Shown here in pieces: positions 1 through 7,532 of a stretch of DNA of 64,000 nt; the stretch's first letter is position 1, and each line of letters begins with the position of its first letter. Source of the DNA: Actibacterium atlanticum (GTDB taxonomy: Bacteria > Pseudomonadota > Alphaproteobacteria > Rhodobacterales > Rhodobacteraceae). Made by a program: the position numbers and the translations under genes. Location: NCBI RefSeq assembly GCF_000671395.1, contig NZ_AQQY01000010.1, positions 48,432 through 112,431 on the forward strand, read 5' to 3'. The notes under the pieces were generated by a model that did not search any database, was not told where the DNA came from, and saw only the letters and a program-made list of their open reading frames with translations.

Positions 1-138
1 CATGACGCCCGGCGGGCTGTCAAAAGTCACGTTGTCGGTTCTGGCCCAAAGCCGCAAGTCGCTGATGTAGTCATTCCCGGCGCTTGGCCTTTCTGGGCTG
101 ACCAGATCAAATTCATTTTCGGTGTCTGTCTTTTTCAT
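1..138 (-). CDS. Hypothetical protein, N-terminal fragment
   Basis: The frame is open from an ATG at 138 to the window edge, giving 46 residues beginning MKKTDTENEF with no stop. The peptide is hydrophilic and acidic, with no signal peptide or recognisable motif. No clear Shine-Dalgarno precedes the ATG. It is divergent from the Rrf2 regulator gene and could share its upstream region. It is not recognised, and whether it is real depends on sequence outside the window. Confidence 0.4.
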   Translation of the reverse strand, partial: MKKTDTENEFDLVSPERPSAGNDYISDLRLWARTDNVTFDSPPGVM

Positions 139-237
139 CGGTAATTCGCTCTCAAAATCCATAAAAGTAGGGCCGATGGTATCATGAGGGCTTGATTTCC
201 CCAAAGGAGGCGCATCTCCGCGTGCCCCATTCCCGAA

Positions 238-251
238 TTGACTTCGGTCAA
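238..251 (+). promoter_or_regulatory. FNR-like palindrome in the rrf2 promoter
   Basis: TTGACTTCGGTCAA is a perfect inverted repeat (TTGAC-N4-GTCAA) fitting the FNR/FnrL consensus TTGAY-N4-RTCAA. Its left half doubles as a possible -35 (TTGACT), and an AT-rich stretch at 258-268 could supply a -10. The regulator ATG is at 293. A protein bound here would cover the -35, which suggests repression. An NnrR/Dnr-type regulator or the Rrf2 protein itself are alternatives. Confidence 0.5.
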
Positions 252-292
252 TCGTGGATAAATAATATCTATGATTCGTTTGGGGGACTAAG

Positions 293-796
293 ATGAAACT
301 TGGTGACGGTGTAGAGCAGGCCATACATTGTGTTGCGATTCTGGCGGCTTTGCCAAAGGATGGGCTTTTACCGGCGGCGGCTTTGGCCGAGTTTCATGGG
401 GTTTCAACCAGTTACTTACTCAAGCATCTGCAAACGTTATCGCGGGCAGAGCTGGTGCAGAGCGTGCCGGGACCGACAGGCGGGTATCGTCTGGCGCGAG
501 CGCCCGAAGATATAACGCTGCTCGACATTGTGTTGGCCGTGGAAGGGCCGGAGCCTGCATTCCGATGCAAGGAAATCCGCCAGCGCGGCCCGAACCCGTT
601 GCCCGGCTACATGTTTAAAGCACCCTGCCAGATCAATCGTGTGATGTTGCGTGCCGAAAAAGCCTATCGCGAAGAGCTGCGTCAGGTCACGATCGCTGAT
701 CTGGCGGCGCAGGTGCGCACCGATGACACCGAGGGCCTGATCGAAGCCCGTGGCTGCGCCTTTTTCGACGCTGCTATGCGCCACTACGCGCCCTAA
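293..796 (+). CDS. Rrf2 family transcriptional regulator
   Basis: 167 residues with an Rrf2 winged-helix domain: an N-terminal helix (KLGDGVEQAIH), a recognition region around VSTSYLLKHLQTL (37-49), and the wing motif GPTGGYRLA (60-68). Family members such as IscR, NsrR and RirA sense Fe-S clusters, NO or iron. Here Cys92 and Cys112 lie in the sensor loop, but the usual closely spaced three-Cys ligand set is absent, so cluster binding is uncertain. It is followed after 26 bp by an AhpD-like gene, probably its target in one transcript. A redox or electrophile sensor is the likeliest role. Confidence 0.85.
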   Translation: MKLGDGVEQAIHCVAILAALPKDGLLPAAALAEFHGVSTSYLLKHLQTLSRAELVQSVPGPTGGYRLARAPEDITLLDIVLAVEGPEPAFRCKEIRQRGPNPLPGYMFKAPCQINRVMLRAEKAYREELRQVTIADLAAQVRTDDTEGLIEARGCAFFDAAMRHYAP

Positions 797-822
797 TCCC
801 TAACCGATAGACAGGAAAAACC

Positions 823-1278
823 ATGGACACCAGAATTGATCACTTTGCCGTAGCACCGGACGCGTTGAATGCGGTGCTTCAACTCGAAAATTACGTTTCA
901 CAGAAGTCAGGGCTAGAGCCCCGTTTTATCCACCTCATCAAGTTATGTGCATCGCATATCAACGGATGCGCCTATTGCGTGGACATGCACGTGAAGGAGG
1001 CCCGTAAGGATGGCTTCAATGAGCAGTGGATTGCCCTGGTCAATGTCTGGCGCGAGGCCGCCATATATGATGCCAAAGAGCGGGCGTTGCTGCGCTGGAC
1101 CGATGCGCTGACCCGGCTCGGAGAAGGCGGCGCGCCGGATGATGTTTATGCCGAGCTGCAGGCACATTTCACTGAGTTTGAGATCGTCAACATCTCGGTG
1201 GCGATTGGCACGATCAATACCTGGAATCGGCTTGCCATCGGCTTTCGCACCCCGCATCCTTTGGACAATGCCGCTTGA
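823..1278 (+). CDS. Carboxymuconolactone decarboxylase / AhpD-like protein
   Basis: 151 residues of the CMD/AhpD fold. The AhpD redox signature is visible as C49-A-Y-C52 with His56, the pattern used by alkylhydroperoxidase-type proteins to shuttle a disulfide. It is all-helical, with no signal peptide, so cytoplasmic. AGGA lies upstream of the ATG at 823. It follows the Rrf2 gene in the same direction, a pairing common in Proteobacteria, and probably reduces peroxides or reactive electrophiles under control of that regulator. The physiological substrate cannot be told from sequence. Confidence 0.85.
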   Translation: MDTRIDHFAVAPDALNAVLQLENYVSQKSGLEPRFIHLIKLCASHINGCAYCVDMHVKEARKDGFNEQWIALVNVWREAAIYDAKERALLRWTDALTRLGEGGAPDDVYAELQAHFTEFEIVNISVAIGTINTWNRLAIGFRTPHPLDNAA

Positions 1279-1289
1279 ACCCAGCTATG

Positions 1290-1313
1290 GCGCCCCACTT
1301 GCAGATGGGGCGC
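1290..1313. terminator. Bidirectional hairpin between convergent genes
   Basis: GCGCCCCA (1290-1297) pairs perfectly with TGGGGCGC (1306-1313) around an 8-nt loop. It sits in the 39-bp gap between the AhpD-like gene and recR, whose 3' ends face each other. There is no strong T-tract on either strand. Confidence 0.6.
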
Positions 1314-1317
1314 TCAT

Positions 1318-1917
1318 TCAGAAACTCTTGCGCGCCTTCAGCGCCGCGCTGATCGTGCCGTCATCCAGATAGTCCAGCTCTCCGCCAATCGGCACGCCTT
1401 GGGCCAGAGAGGTCACCCGTACGTCCAGTTTCTCTAGCTGGTCGGCGATGTAATGGGCGGTGGTCTGGCCGTCGACCGTGGCGTTCAGCGCCAGAATCAC
1501 TTCCTGAACGCCGTCGTTTTGTACGCGGGTGATCAGTTGTGGGATGCGCAGCTCGTCGGGGCCGATAGCATCCAGTGCCGACAGCGTCCCGCCCAGCACG
1601 TGATAGCGGCCCTTGAACATCTGGCCGCGTTCCATGGCCCACAGGTCTGCGACGTCCTCGACCACGCAAATCTCGCCGGTGTTACGCTTTTCGCTTTCGC
1701 AGATTTCGCAAATGTCGTGGGTACCGATATTGCCGCAGCTCAGGCATTCGCGCGCTGTCACCGCAACCTGCTGCAAAGCATCGGCCAGCGGCGTCATCAA
1801 CAGCGCGCGTTTCTTGATCATATGCAGCACTGCGCGACGGGCGGAGCGGGGGCCAAGCCCCGGCAGTCGAGCCATCAGCTCGATCAGGTCCTCGATGTCG
1901 CGGGTGCTGTCGGCCAT
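1318..1917 (-). CDS. recR: Recombination mediator RecR
   Basis: 199 residues, the normal RecR length. An N-terminal helix-hairpin-helix ([11 protein letters not shown]) is followed by a C4 zinc finger (Cys58, 61, 70, 73) and a Toprim domain beginning [14 protein letters not shown]. RecR works with RecF/RecO to load RecA on gapped DNA. Its ATG overlaps the last base of the ybaB stop codon (TAATG), so translational coupling is likely. The dnaX-ybaB-recR order is the classic bacterial operon. Confidence 0.97.
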   Translation of the reverse strand: MADSTRDIEDLIELMARLPGLGPRSARRAVLHMIKKRALLMTPLADALQQVAVTARECLSCGNIGTHDICEICESEKRNTGEICVVEDVADLWAMERGQMFKGRYHVLGGTLSALDAIGPDELRIPQLITRVQNDGVQEVILALNATVDGQTTAHYIADQLEKLDVRVTSLAQGVPIGGELDYLDDGTISAALKARKSF

Positions 1918-2261
1918 TAAAACGGCAGTTTCATATCCGCCGGCAGGCCCAGGCTTTCGGTCAGGTTCTGCATTTCCTGCTGGCTGCGTTCGGTCGCTTT
2001 GGCCTGCGCGTCTTTGATCGCGGCAAGGATCAGGTCCTCGGCGACTTCCTTTTCGTCGGGGTGAAAGATCGACGGGTCAATATCCAGTCCGGTCAGCTCG
2101 CCCTTGGCAGTGGCGGTGGCCTTGACCAGCCCGGCACCCGATTCACCGGTGACGGTCATCGCGGCCAGATCTTCTTGCAGCTGGGCCATTTTGCCCTGCA
2201 TTTCCTGTGCGGTTTTCATCATCTTGGCCATGTCGCCAAGCCCGCCCAAACCTTTCAGCAT
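1917..2261 (-). CDS. YbaB/EbfC family nucleoid-associated protein
   Basis: 114 residues beginning [20 protein letters not shown], the amphipathic N-terminal helix of the YbaB/EbfC family, followed by the conserved G-LV-a-a-G-g core. The family forms tweezer-like dimers that bind DNA. It lies 12 bp after dnaX and overlaps recR by one base, so it is the middle gene of a dnaX-ybaB-recR operon. Low-complexity Met/Lys/Gln at the N-terminus is typical. Confidence 0.95.
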   Translation of the reverse strand: MLKGLGGLGDMAKMMKTAQEMQGKMAQLQEDLAAMTVTGESGAGLVKATATAKGELTGLDIDPSIFHPDEKEVAEDLILAAIKDAQAKATERSQQEMQNLTESLGLPADMKLPF

Positions 2262-2273
2262 TGCGCTGTCTCC

Positions 2274-4034
2274 TTATTCTTCTTCGAAGGGATCCCATTC
2301 ATCCTCCACCTCGGGCAGCGCTTCTGCAGCGGCGGCCTCGGCGATGGCCTCTGGGGTCTTGATATCGGTGATCTTGGCGCCGGGGAAGGCCTCAAACACC
2401 GCTTTCACCAAAGGGTGGGCGGCGGCTTGGGCCTCCAATGCCAGACGGTCGGCATCGCGCTCTTCGGCAATCGTCTTACCGCCGCCCGAACCGGTGACGG
2501 AAACGCCCCAACGGGCGCCGGTCCAACGCTGGAGCCGGTCGCCCAGTCGGGCGGCAAGATCGGCCGGGGCATTGCCCGCGGGTTCAAATTCGATCCGGCC
2601 CGGAGAATAGCTAACAAGCCGCAGGCAGGTCTCTACTTCGATCAACAATTTGGCGTCACGGTTGGTGCGGATCAGTTCCACGACATGCTCAAAACTGGCA
2701 TATCGCACCAATCCCGCTTCGGGCACCTGAGCCAAGGCCATGACCGGTCCGCCGCTGGATGACGGGGCCGAGGCGCCAGCCGAGGCCCCCCCGCTCGCCG
2801 CAGGCGCGGATGCTCCGGCTAAGCCGGGGCGTCCTCCCCCCCCACCTGTGGGCGGCGGAGGTGGCGGCGTATCCTGCAACTTGCGCACCAATTCCTCGGG
2901 CGAAGGCAGGGTCGACACATGGGTCAGCCGGATGATCGCCATTTCGGCGGCCATCATGGCGTTCGGCGCAGCGGACACCTCCTCAATTGCTTTCAACAAC
3001 ATCTGCCACATGCGGGTCATTGCCCGCATCGGCAACCCATCCGCCATGGCCCGGCCTCGGGCGCGTTCGTCGGGCGAAACGGTCGGGTCTTCGGCGGCTT
3101 CGGGGGTGATCTGAATGACCGAGACCCAATGAGTGATTTCGGCCAGATCGCGCAGCACGGCCATCGGGTCAGCGCCATCAGCGTATTGCGATGACAGTTC
3201 AGACAGCGCCCCAGCCGCGTCACCTTTCATGATCAGGTCAAACAGGTCCAATACCCGGCCCCGATCCGCCAGCCCCAGCATCGCGCGGACCTGATCGGCG
3301 GTGGTTTCGCCCGCACCATGGCTGATGGCCTGATCCAGCAGGCTCATGGCATCCCGAACCGAGCCTTCTGCGGCGCGGGTGATAAGCGCCAGGGCATCCT
3401 CGGCGATCTCGGCGCCTTCGGCATCGGCGACTTTGCGCAGATGGGCGATCATCACTTCGGGCTCGATGCGGCGCAGATCAAATCGTTGGCACCGGCTCAG
3501 CACCGTCACCGGCACTTTACGAATTTCCGTGGTCGCGAAGATGAATTTAACGTGGGCGGGGGGTTCTTCGAGCGTCTTCAAAAGCGCGTTGAAAGCGCTT
3601 TTGGACAGCATGTGAACCTCGTCGATGATGTAGACTTTGTAGCGAGCCGAGCTGGGCGCGTAGGCCACATTGTCGATCACGGTCGAACGGATATCATCGA
3701 TCCCGGTGTTCGAGGCCGCGTCCATTTCCAACACGTCCACGTGTCGCCCTTCGGCAATCCCGACGCAGTGCTCGCACATCCCGCAAGGGTCGGTGGTAGG
3801 GCCGCCCGTGCCATCGGCACCGATGCAGTTCATGCCCTTGGCGATGATCCTTGCGGTGGTGGTTTTGCCGGTGCCGCGGATGCCGGTCATCATGAAGGCT
3901 TGCGCGATGCGGTCGGCCTCAAACGCGTTGCGCAGAGTGCGCACCATCGCCTCTTGTCCGATCAGATCGGCAAAACTGGCGGGGCGGTATTTGCGGGCCA
4001 GCACCTGATAGCCGGTATCGTGCGTGTCGGACAT
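2274..4034 (-). CDS. dnaX: DNA polymerase III subunit gamma/tau
   Basis: 586 residues. The clamp-loader AAA+ domain shows Walker A (GIRGTGKTTT, 51-60), zinc ligands Cys70/84/87/90, Walker B (YIIDEVHML, about 135-143) and the sensor LSRCQRFDLR. A Pro/Gly/Ser/Ala-rich linker at about 389-435 precedes the tau-specific C-terminus. The ATG at 4034 is preferred over the in-frame GTG at 4040 because AAGGTGA lies just upstream of it. A run of eight G in the linker (2836-2843) could give a shorter gamma-like product; see findings. It is the first protein gene of the dnaX-ybaB-recR operon. Confidence 0.97.
   Translation of the reverse strand: MSDTHDTGYQVLARKYRPASFADLIGQEAMVRTLRNAFEADRIAQAFMMTGIRGTGKTTTARIIAKGMNCIGADGTGGPTTDPCGMCEHCVGIAEGRHVDVLEMDAASNTGIDDIRSTVIDNVAYAPSSARYKVYIIDEVHMLSKSAFNALLKTLEEPPAHVKFIFATTEIRKVPVTVLSRCQRFDLRRIEPEVMIAHLRKVADAEGAEIAEDALALITRAAEGSVRDAMSLLDQAISHGAGETTADQVRAMLGLADRGRVLDLFDLIMKGDAAGALSELSSQYADGADPMAVLRDLAEITHWVSVIQITPEAAEDPTVSPDERARGRAMADGLPMRAMTRMWQMLLKAIEEVSAAPNAMMAAEMAIIRLTHVSTLPSPEELVRKLQDTPPPPPPTGGGGGRPGLAGASAPAASGGASAGASAPSSSGGPVMALAQVPEAGLVRYASFEHVVELIRTNRDAKLLIEVETCLRLVSYSPGRIEFEPAGNAPADLAARLGDRLQRWTGARWGVSVTGSGGGKTIAEERDADRLALEAQAAAHPLVKAVFEAFPGAKITDIKTPEAIAEAAAAEALPEVEDEWDPFEEE
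2836..2843 (-). repeat. G8 homopolymer in the dnaX linker
   Basis: On the coding strand the linker reads GGT followed by eight G then AGG. Removing one G moves translation into a frame that meets TAG at 2821-2819 after about six codons, giving a product of about 404 residues. Gaining one G instead opens a frame of several dozen codons before TGA. Slippage is inferred, not shown. Confidence 0.6.
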
Positions 4035-4241
4035 GGTCACCTTGGGATTCTCAGCAGGGGACAGACTATGCGCTGGCTTGCCGCACGTCCAGCGCTGCGC
4101 TAGCCTTTGGGCATGGGCCGTATGGGGCGGCCCCCTGATCCGCGGAAAGCTGTTGTGGCGCCCCTATTGCAGTTACAGACAAACCTGTCGGTTTAGCTCT
4201 GGCCCGGTCAGCGGATCTTCGGGCGGATGAGGAGAAAACCG

Positions 4242-5753
4242 ATGACTGATCCCCTGGACAAATTGCGCCGCCAGGCCAAGGCCCTGAAACGCGGCTATGA
4301 GGCGGGCGAGGATGCCGCACAAATTCGGCTGCGCCAGTACGTGCCCGCGCGAGAAGCCCCTAAATATGCTGATTTTTTGCACGTGATTGCCCGTGAGCAA
4401 GGGTTTGAAAGCTGGCCGCGCCTGAAGGTTGCCGCTGAAACCGTCGGGCTGGATCGGGCAGCACGGCAGCAAAGGTTGAAGATCGCGCTCTATCACGGGC
4501 AAAACCACGTGGTGCGCCAATTGCTGCAGGACACGCCCGATCTTGCCGAAGGGGCGTTCGGCTTGCAGGTGGCATTGCTGAACCGCGCGGCGGTGGCGCG
4601 GATGCTTGCCAATGATCCGACGTTGGCCACGCAAAATTTTGGTCCGCGTCGTCCCATCCTGCATCTGGCCTTTTCCAAGTGGATTCACGCAGACCCAGCG
4701 CTGGAGGCCGATATGCTGGCCATCGCTGAGATGCTGGTGGACCACGGCGCGGATGTGAATGACGGTTTTCCATTTCAGCCCGGCGACGATCATTTGCTGT
4801 CGGCGCTTTATGGAGCGATTGGCCATGCGGATAACATGGTTTTGGGGCAATGGTTGCTGGATCATGGCGCTGATCCAAATGATGGCGAGTCGCTCTATCA
4901 CGCGACCGAGCTGGGCCATCACAAAGGGCTGCGCATGCTGCTGGCGGCCGGGGCCGAGCCGCGCGGGACCAATGCGTTGCTCAGGGCGATCGACTTTAAT
5001 GATCACACGGCGGTGCAGGTGTTGTTAGGCGCCGGGGCGCAGGTGCAGGAGTTTAACGCCGACCCGGTGGGTGGCGAAGCGCCCTATGTGATCCCGGCTT
5101 TGCATCAGGCCGCGCGTCGGGGCGTTGATGCGCGGATGGTGGAACTACTGCTGGAAGCGGGGGCGGACCCGTCGCTGAGGTTTAAGGGGCGCACCGCCTA
5201 TGGCTATGCACGGGTTTTTGGACAGGGGGCGCTCGCCCGGGCCATCGAGGCCCGAACGCGCGCTTTGGCGCTGGACGCGGATGAAGTGCTTTTGGCCGAC
5301 GTCGCGGTGGGGGAGGTGATACGAGAGCGACGGTTTGATCCGCTGCGGCTTCCTGTCGGATATGAGAACCTGCTGCACGAGATCATCGCGATGCCGGGAA
5401 AATTGCCTCATGCCATGCGGTTGGTCTCAGCTGGCTGGCCGCATGAGCGCGCCGACAGTTTCGGCATGACGCCTTTGCATCTGGCCGCTTGGGAAGGCTT
5501 GCCCGAGGTCATGGGGTGGCTTCTGGGGCTGGGCTGTGACCTGACCCATGTCAACGGGTATGGCGGAACGTTATTGGGCACCATCGTGCATGGCGCGGAC
5601 AATTGCCCCAACCGCGCGGACCGAGATTACATCACCTGCGCCAAGCTTGCATTGGATCACGGCGCCCCCGTGTTGGGGCGCGAGGCCGATGAGTCGGGTG
5701 ACCCCGAATTATCTGAGTATCTGCGCGCGCGTCTTCAGCCGAAGGGGGAATAA
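4242..5753 (+). CDS. Ankyrin-repeat protein
   Basis: 503 residues. A charged N-terminal segment (MTDPLDKLRRQAKAL) with a motif around FESWPRLK precedes several ankyrin units, seen as recurring ADMLxLLxxGADxN-type strings (LVDHGADVND, LLDHGADPND, LLAAGAEPRG, LLGAGAQVQE, LLEAGADPSL) and a late TPLHLAAWEGLPEVM repeat. There is no signal peptide or transmembrane segment. The ATG at 4242 has GGAG seven bases upstream; the in-frame ATG at 4227 does not. It is divergent from dnaX and convergent with ffs, so it separates a pair often adjacent in this group. Probably protein-binding; partner unknown. Confidence 0.85.
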   Translation: MTDPLDKLRRQAKALKRGYEAGEDAAQIRLRQYVPAREAPKYADFLHVIAREQGFESWPRLKVAAETVGLDRAARQQRLKIALYHGQNHVVRQLLQDTPDLAEGAFGLQVALLNRAAVARMLANDPTLATQNFGPRRPILHLAFSKWIHADPALEADMLAIAEMLVDHGADVNDGFPFQPGDDHLLSALYGAIGHADNMVLGQWLLDHGADPNDGESLYHATELGHHKGLRMLLAAGAEPRGTNALLRAIDFNDHTAVQVLLGAGAQVQEFNADPVGGEAPYVIPALHQAARRGVDARMVELLLEAGADPSLRFKGRTAYGYARVFGQGALARAIEARTRALALDADEVLLADVAVGEVIRERRFDPLRLPVGYENLLHEIIAMPGKLPHAMRLVSAGWPHERADSFGMTPLHLAAWEGLPEVMGWLLGLGCDLTHVNGYGGTLLGTIVHGADNCPNRADRDYITCAKLALDHGAPVLGREADESGDPELSEYLRARLQPKGE

Positions 5754-5756
5754 GGT

Positions 5757-5850
5757 GAGAGGCTGGACAACGACCCAAGCGGGGCTCGTTACGGCTGCTT
5801 CCTTCCGGACCTGACCGGGTTGGCGAGGTGCCTGCCCGCGCCAACCTCTC
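5757..5850 (-). ncRNA. ffs: Signal recognition particle RNA, small bacterial type (4.5S)
   Basis: Read on the minus strand, the segment contains GGTCAGGTCCGGAAGGAAGC, the near-invariant Ffh-binding domain IV with its GGAA tetraloop. The ends close the long hairpin: GAGAGGTTGG at 5850-5841 pairs with CCAGCCTCTC at 5766-5757. Length is about 94 nt, normal for alphaproteobacteria. The RNA pairs with Ffh to target membrane proteins to FtsY. A promoter at 5858-5886 places transcription start at about 5850-5851, agreeing with the predicted 5' end. Confidence 0.95.
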
Positions 5851-5857
5851 GAGGGTT

Positions 5858-5886
5858 TACATAAGCTTCACCCCCGGGATTCGCAA
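5858..5886 (-). promoter_or_regulatory. Sigma-70-type promoter of ffs
   Basis: On the minus strand, TTGCGA (5886-5881) and TATGTA (5863-5858) are separated by exactly 17 bp, and the start would fall about seven bases downstream at the predicted ffs 5' end. The -35 lies in the loop of the hairpin at 5869-5897. Confidence 0.6.
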
Positions 5887-5897
5887 GCCCGGGGGTG
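5869..5897. terminator. GC-rich hairpin after the ABC operon
   Basis: CACCCCCGGG (5869-5878) pairs perfectly with CCCGGGGGTG (5888-5897) around a 9-nt loop. It lies 7 bp beyond the permease stop codon, so it probably ends the ABC importer operon, although no T-tract follows. It also overlaps the ffs promoter. Confidence 0.55.
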
Positions 5898-5904
5898 TGC
5901 CAGC

Positions 5905-6672
5905 TTATCCTGGCGCGCGTTCAGCCCAGCCTGCAAAGATTTTTTCCAGCAGCACTACGATGTAGTACAGCACGATCCCCAAGAAGGCCAAAGCCAGCAG
6001 CACGGCAAACATCAGCGGGTAGTCGGCGCTGATTTTGCCACTGTCAAACAGCGAGCCAAGGCCGCGGCCGTGGGGGCTGACGATTTCCATCAGGTTGGTG
6101 CCGATGAAGGCCAGCGTCACTGCCACCTTCAGCGCGCCAAAGAACTCGGGCAGAGTTTTGGGCAGGGCGATCTTCCAGAAGATCGTCACACGCGAGGCCC
6201 CCAGGGATCGTAGGATATCACGATATTCAGGTTCAAGCGTGCTAAGCCCGATCGACACCGACACGGCAATCGGAAAGAACGAGATCATGAAAGCGATCAG
6301 AATGGTGTTCAGGTTGTGCTCACCTACAAACATCAGCGCCAGGATCGGCACAACGGTGGCCTTGGGGATGGCGTTGAAGCCGACCAAAAGCGGATAGAGC
6401 GCATCGCGCATCAGTTTTGAGAACCCCATGACCATACCCAAAGCCGTACCCGCGATCACCGCCAGCAACAGTCCGACAACTGTGCGCCAAAGGGTCTGCC
6501 AGCCGTTCTCGATAAACAGTAGACGATATTTCCAGAAGGCCGGAACAAGATCGCTGGGCGACGCCATTTTATAGTTCGGCCAACCGTTGACCCAGACCAG
6601 CCATTCCCAGAACAACAAGAACAGGATGGCTGCGGCCAAGGGGACACCAACTTTGTAAAGCGTGCTGTTCAT
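5905..6672 (-). CDS. ABC transporter permease (NitT/SsuC type)
   Basis: 255 residues with about six hydrophobic helices and the BPD_transp_1 signature: an EAA-type loop (YRDILRSLGASRVTIFWKI) that docks the ATPase. It resembles permeases of nitrate, sulfonate and taurine importers. Its ATG overlaps the ATPase gene stop by 4 bp (ATGA), so both are translated together. It is the last gene of the binding protein-ATPase-permease operon. Substrate is unknown. Confidence 0.9.
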   Translation of the reverse strand: MNSTLYKVGVPLAAAILFLLFWEWLVWVNGWPNYKMASPSDLVPAFWKYRLLFIENGWQTLWRTVVGLLLAVIAGTALGMVMGFSKLMRDALYPLLVGFNAIPKATVVPILALMFVGEHNLNTILIAFMISFFPIAVSVSIGLSTLEPEYRDILRSLGASRVTIFWKIALPKTLPEFFGALKVAVTLAFIGTNLMEIVSPHGRGLGSLFDSGKISADYPLMFAVLLALAFLGIVLYYIVVLLEKIFAGWAERAPG

Positions 6673-7472
6673 TGGGCGGCCTCCTCTTGGGTTGCGCGGC
6701 CTTGGGCGATCTGGATTTGATGGCGCAGGGTGGCCAGATAATCGACAGCTTTGGGTTGATAGAGCACATCCAAAGCGCGTTCGCCCGGCAGGTCGACATC
6801 CAGCACGAACTGGGTGGTGGCAGGGCGGCCCGACAGCACGATGACCTCGTCGGCCAGATAGACGCTTTCACGCAGATCATGGGTGATCAGCAGCGAGGTG
6901 AAGGGTTCCTGGCGGCGCAGTTCATGCATGGTTTGCCACAGGTCTTCGCGGGTAAATGCATCCAGCGCGCCGAAGGGTTCATCAAGGATCAGCACATCGG
7001 GTTTATGTACCAAGGACCGACACAAAGAGGCCCGTTGCCGCATCCCGCCCGACAGTTCCGAGGGGCGCTTGTCTTCAAAACCCTCAAGGCCAACCAGTGC
7101 CAACAGTTCCTCGGCCCGTTTGATCCTGTCTTTCTTGGGCATCCGCGGCGCGACGATTTCCAGCGGCAAAATGACATTGTCCAAAATGGTTCGCCATTCC
7201 AGCAGCACTGGGTTCTGAAACGCCATGCCCACGGTTTTGCGCGGGGATTTGACCCGTTCACCATGTAACCAAACCTCACCGCGGTCAGGGCGCAACAGCC
7301 CTGCGATCAACTTGGTCAGGGTGGACTTGCCGCAGCCCGATGGGCCGACGACGGCCGTGAACGTGCCCTCGGGCACCGATACGTTCAGATTGTCCAGCAC
7401 CGGCAGGGGGCCCGTTGCGGTTTGATAGGCGTGGGTCACGCCCTTGATCTCGATGAGAGCGGGTTCGGTCAT
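6669..7472 (-). CDS. ABC transporter ATP-binding protein (NitT/TauT type)
   Basis: 267 residues. Walker A is GPSGCGKST, the Q-loop AFQNPVLLEW, the signature LSGGMRQR, Walker B VLILDEPFGALD, followed by the H-loop LLITHDL. The start MTEPALIEIKG at 7472 fits the usual N-terminus; the frame is open to 7514, but those extra residues do not resemble the family. It energises import through the downstream permease. There are 60 bp between it and the binding-protein gene. Confidence 0.9.
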   Translation of the reverse strand: MTEPALIEIKGVTHAYQTATGPLPVLDNLNVSVPEGTFTAVVGPSGCGKSTLTKLIAGLLRPDRGEVWLHGERVKSPRKTVGMAFQNPVLLEWRTILDNVILPLEIVAPRMPKKDRIKRAEELLALVGLEGFEDKRPSELSGGMRQRASLCRSLVHKPDVLILDEPFGALDAFTREDLWQTMHELRRQEPFTSLLITHDLRESVYLADEVIVLSGRPATTQFVLDVDLPGERALDVLYQPKAVDYLATLRHQIQIAQGRATQEEAAQ

Positions 7473-7532
7473 GGCAGATTGTCCAGAAAGAAGCGCGCGC
7501 GGGCAAAGAACCATCGCCCGCGCGCTAGGGCC

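Noticed and set aside
2061..2762. Long open frame opposite dnaX and ybaB
   Set aside because: It is antisense to two certain genes, with His/Gly/Gln-rich composition typical of a GC-driven shadow frame.
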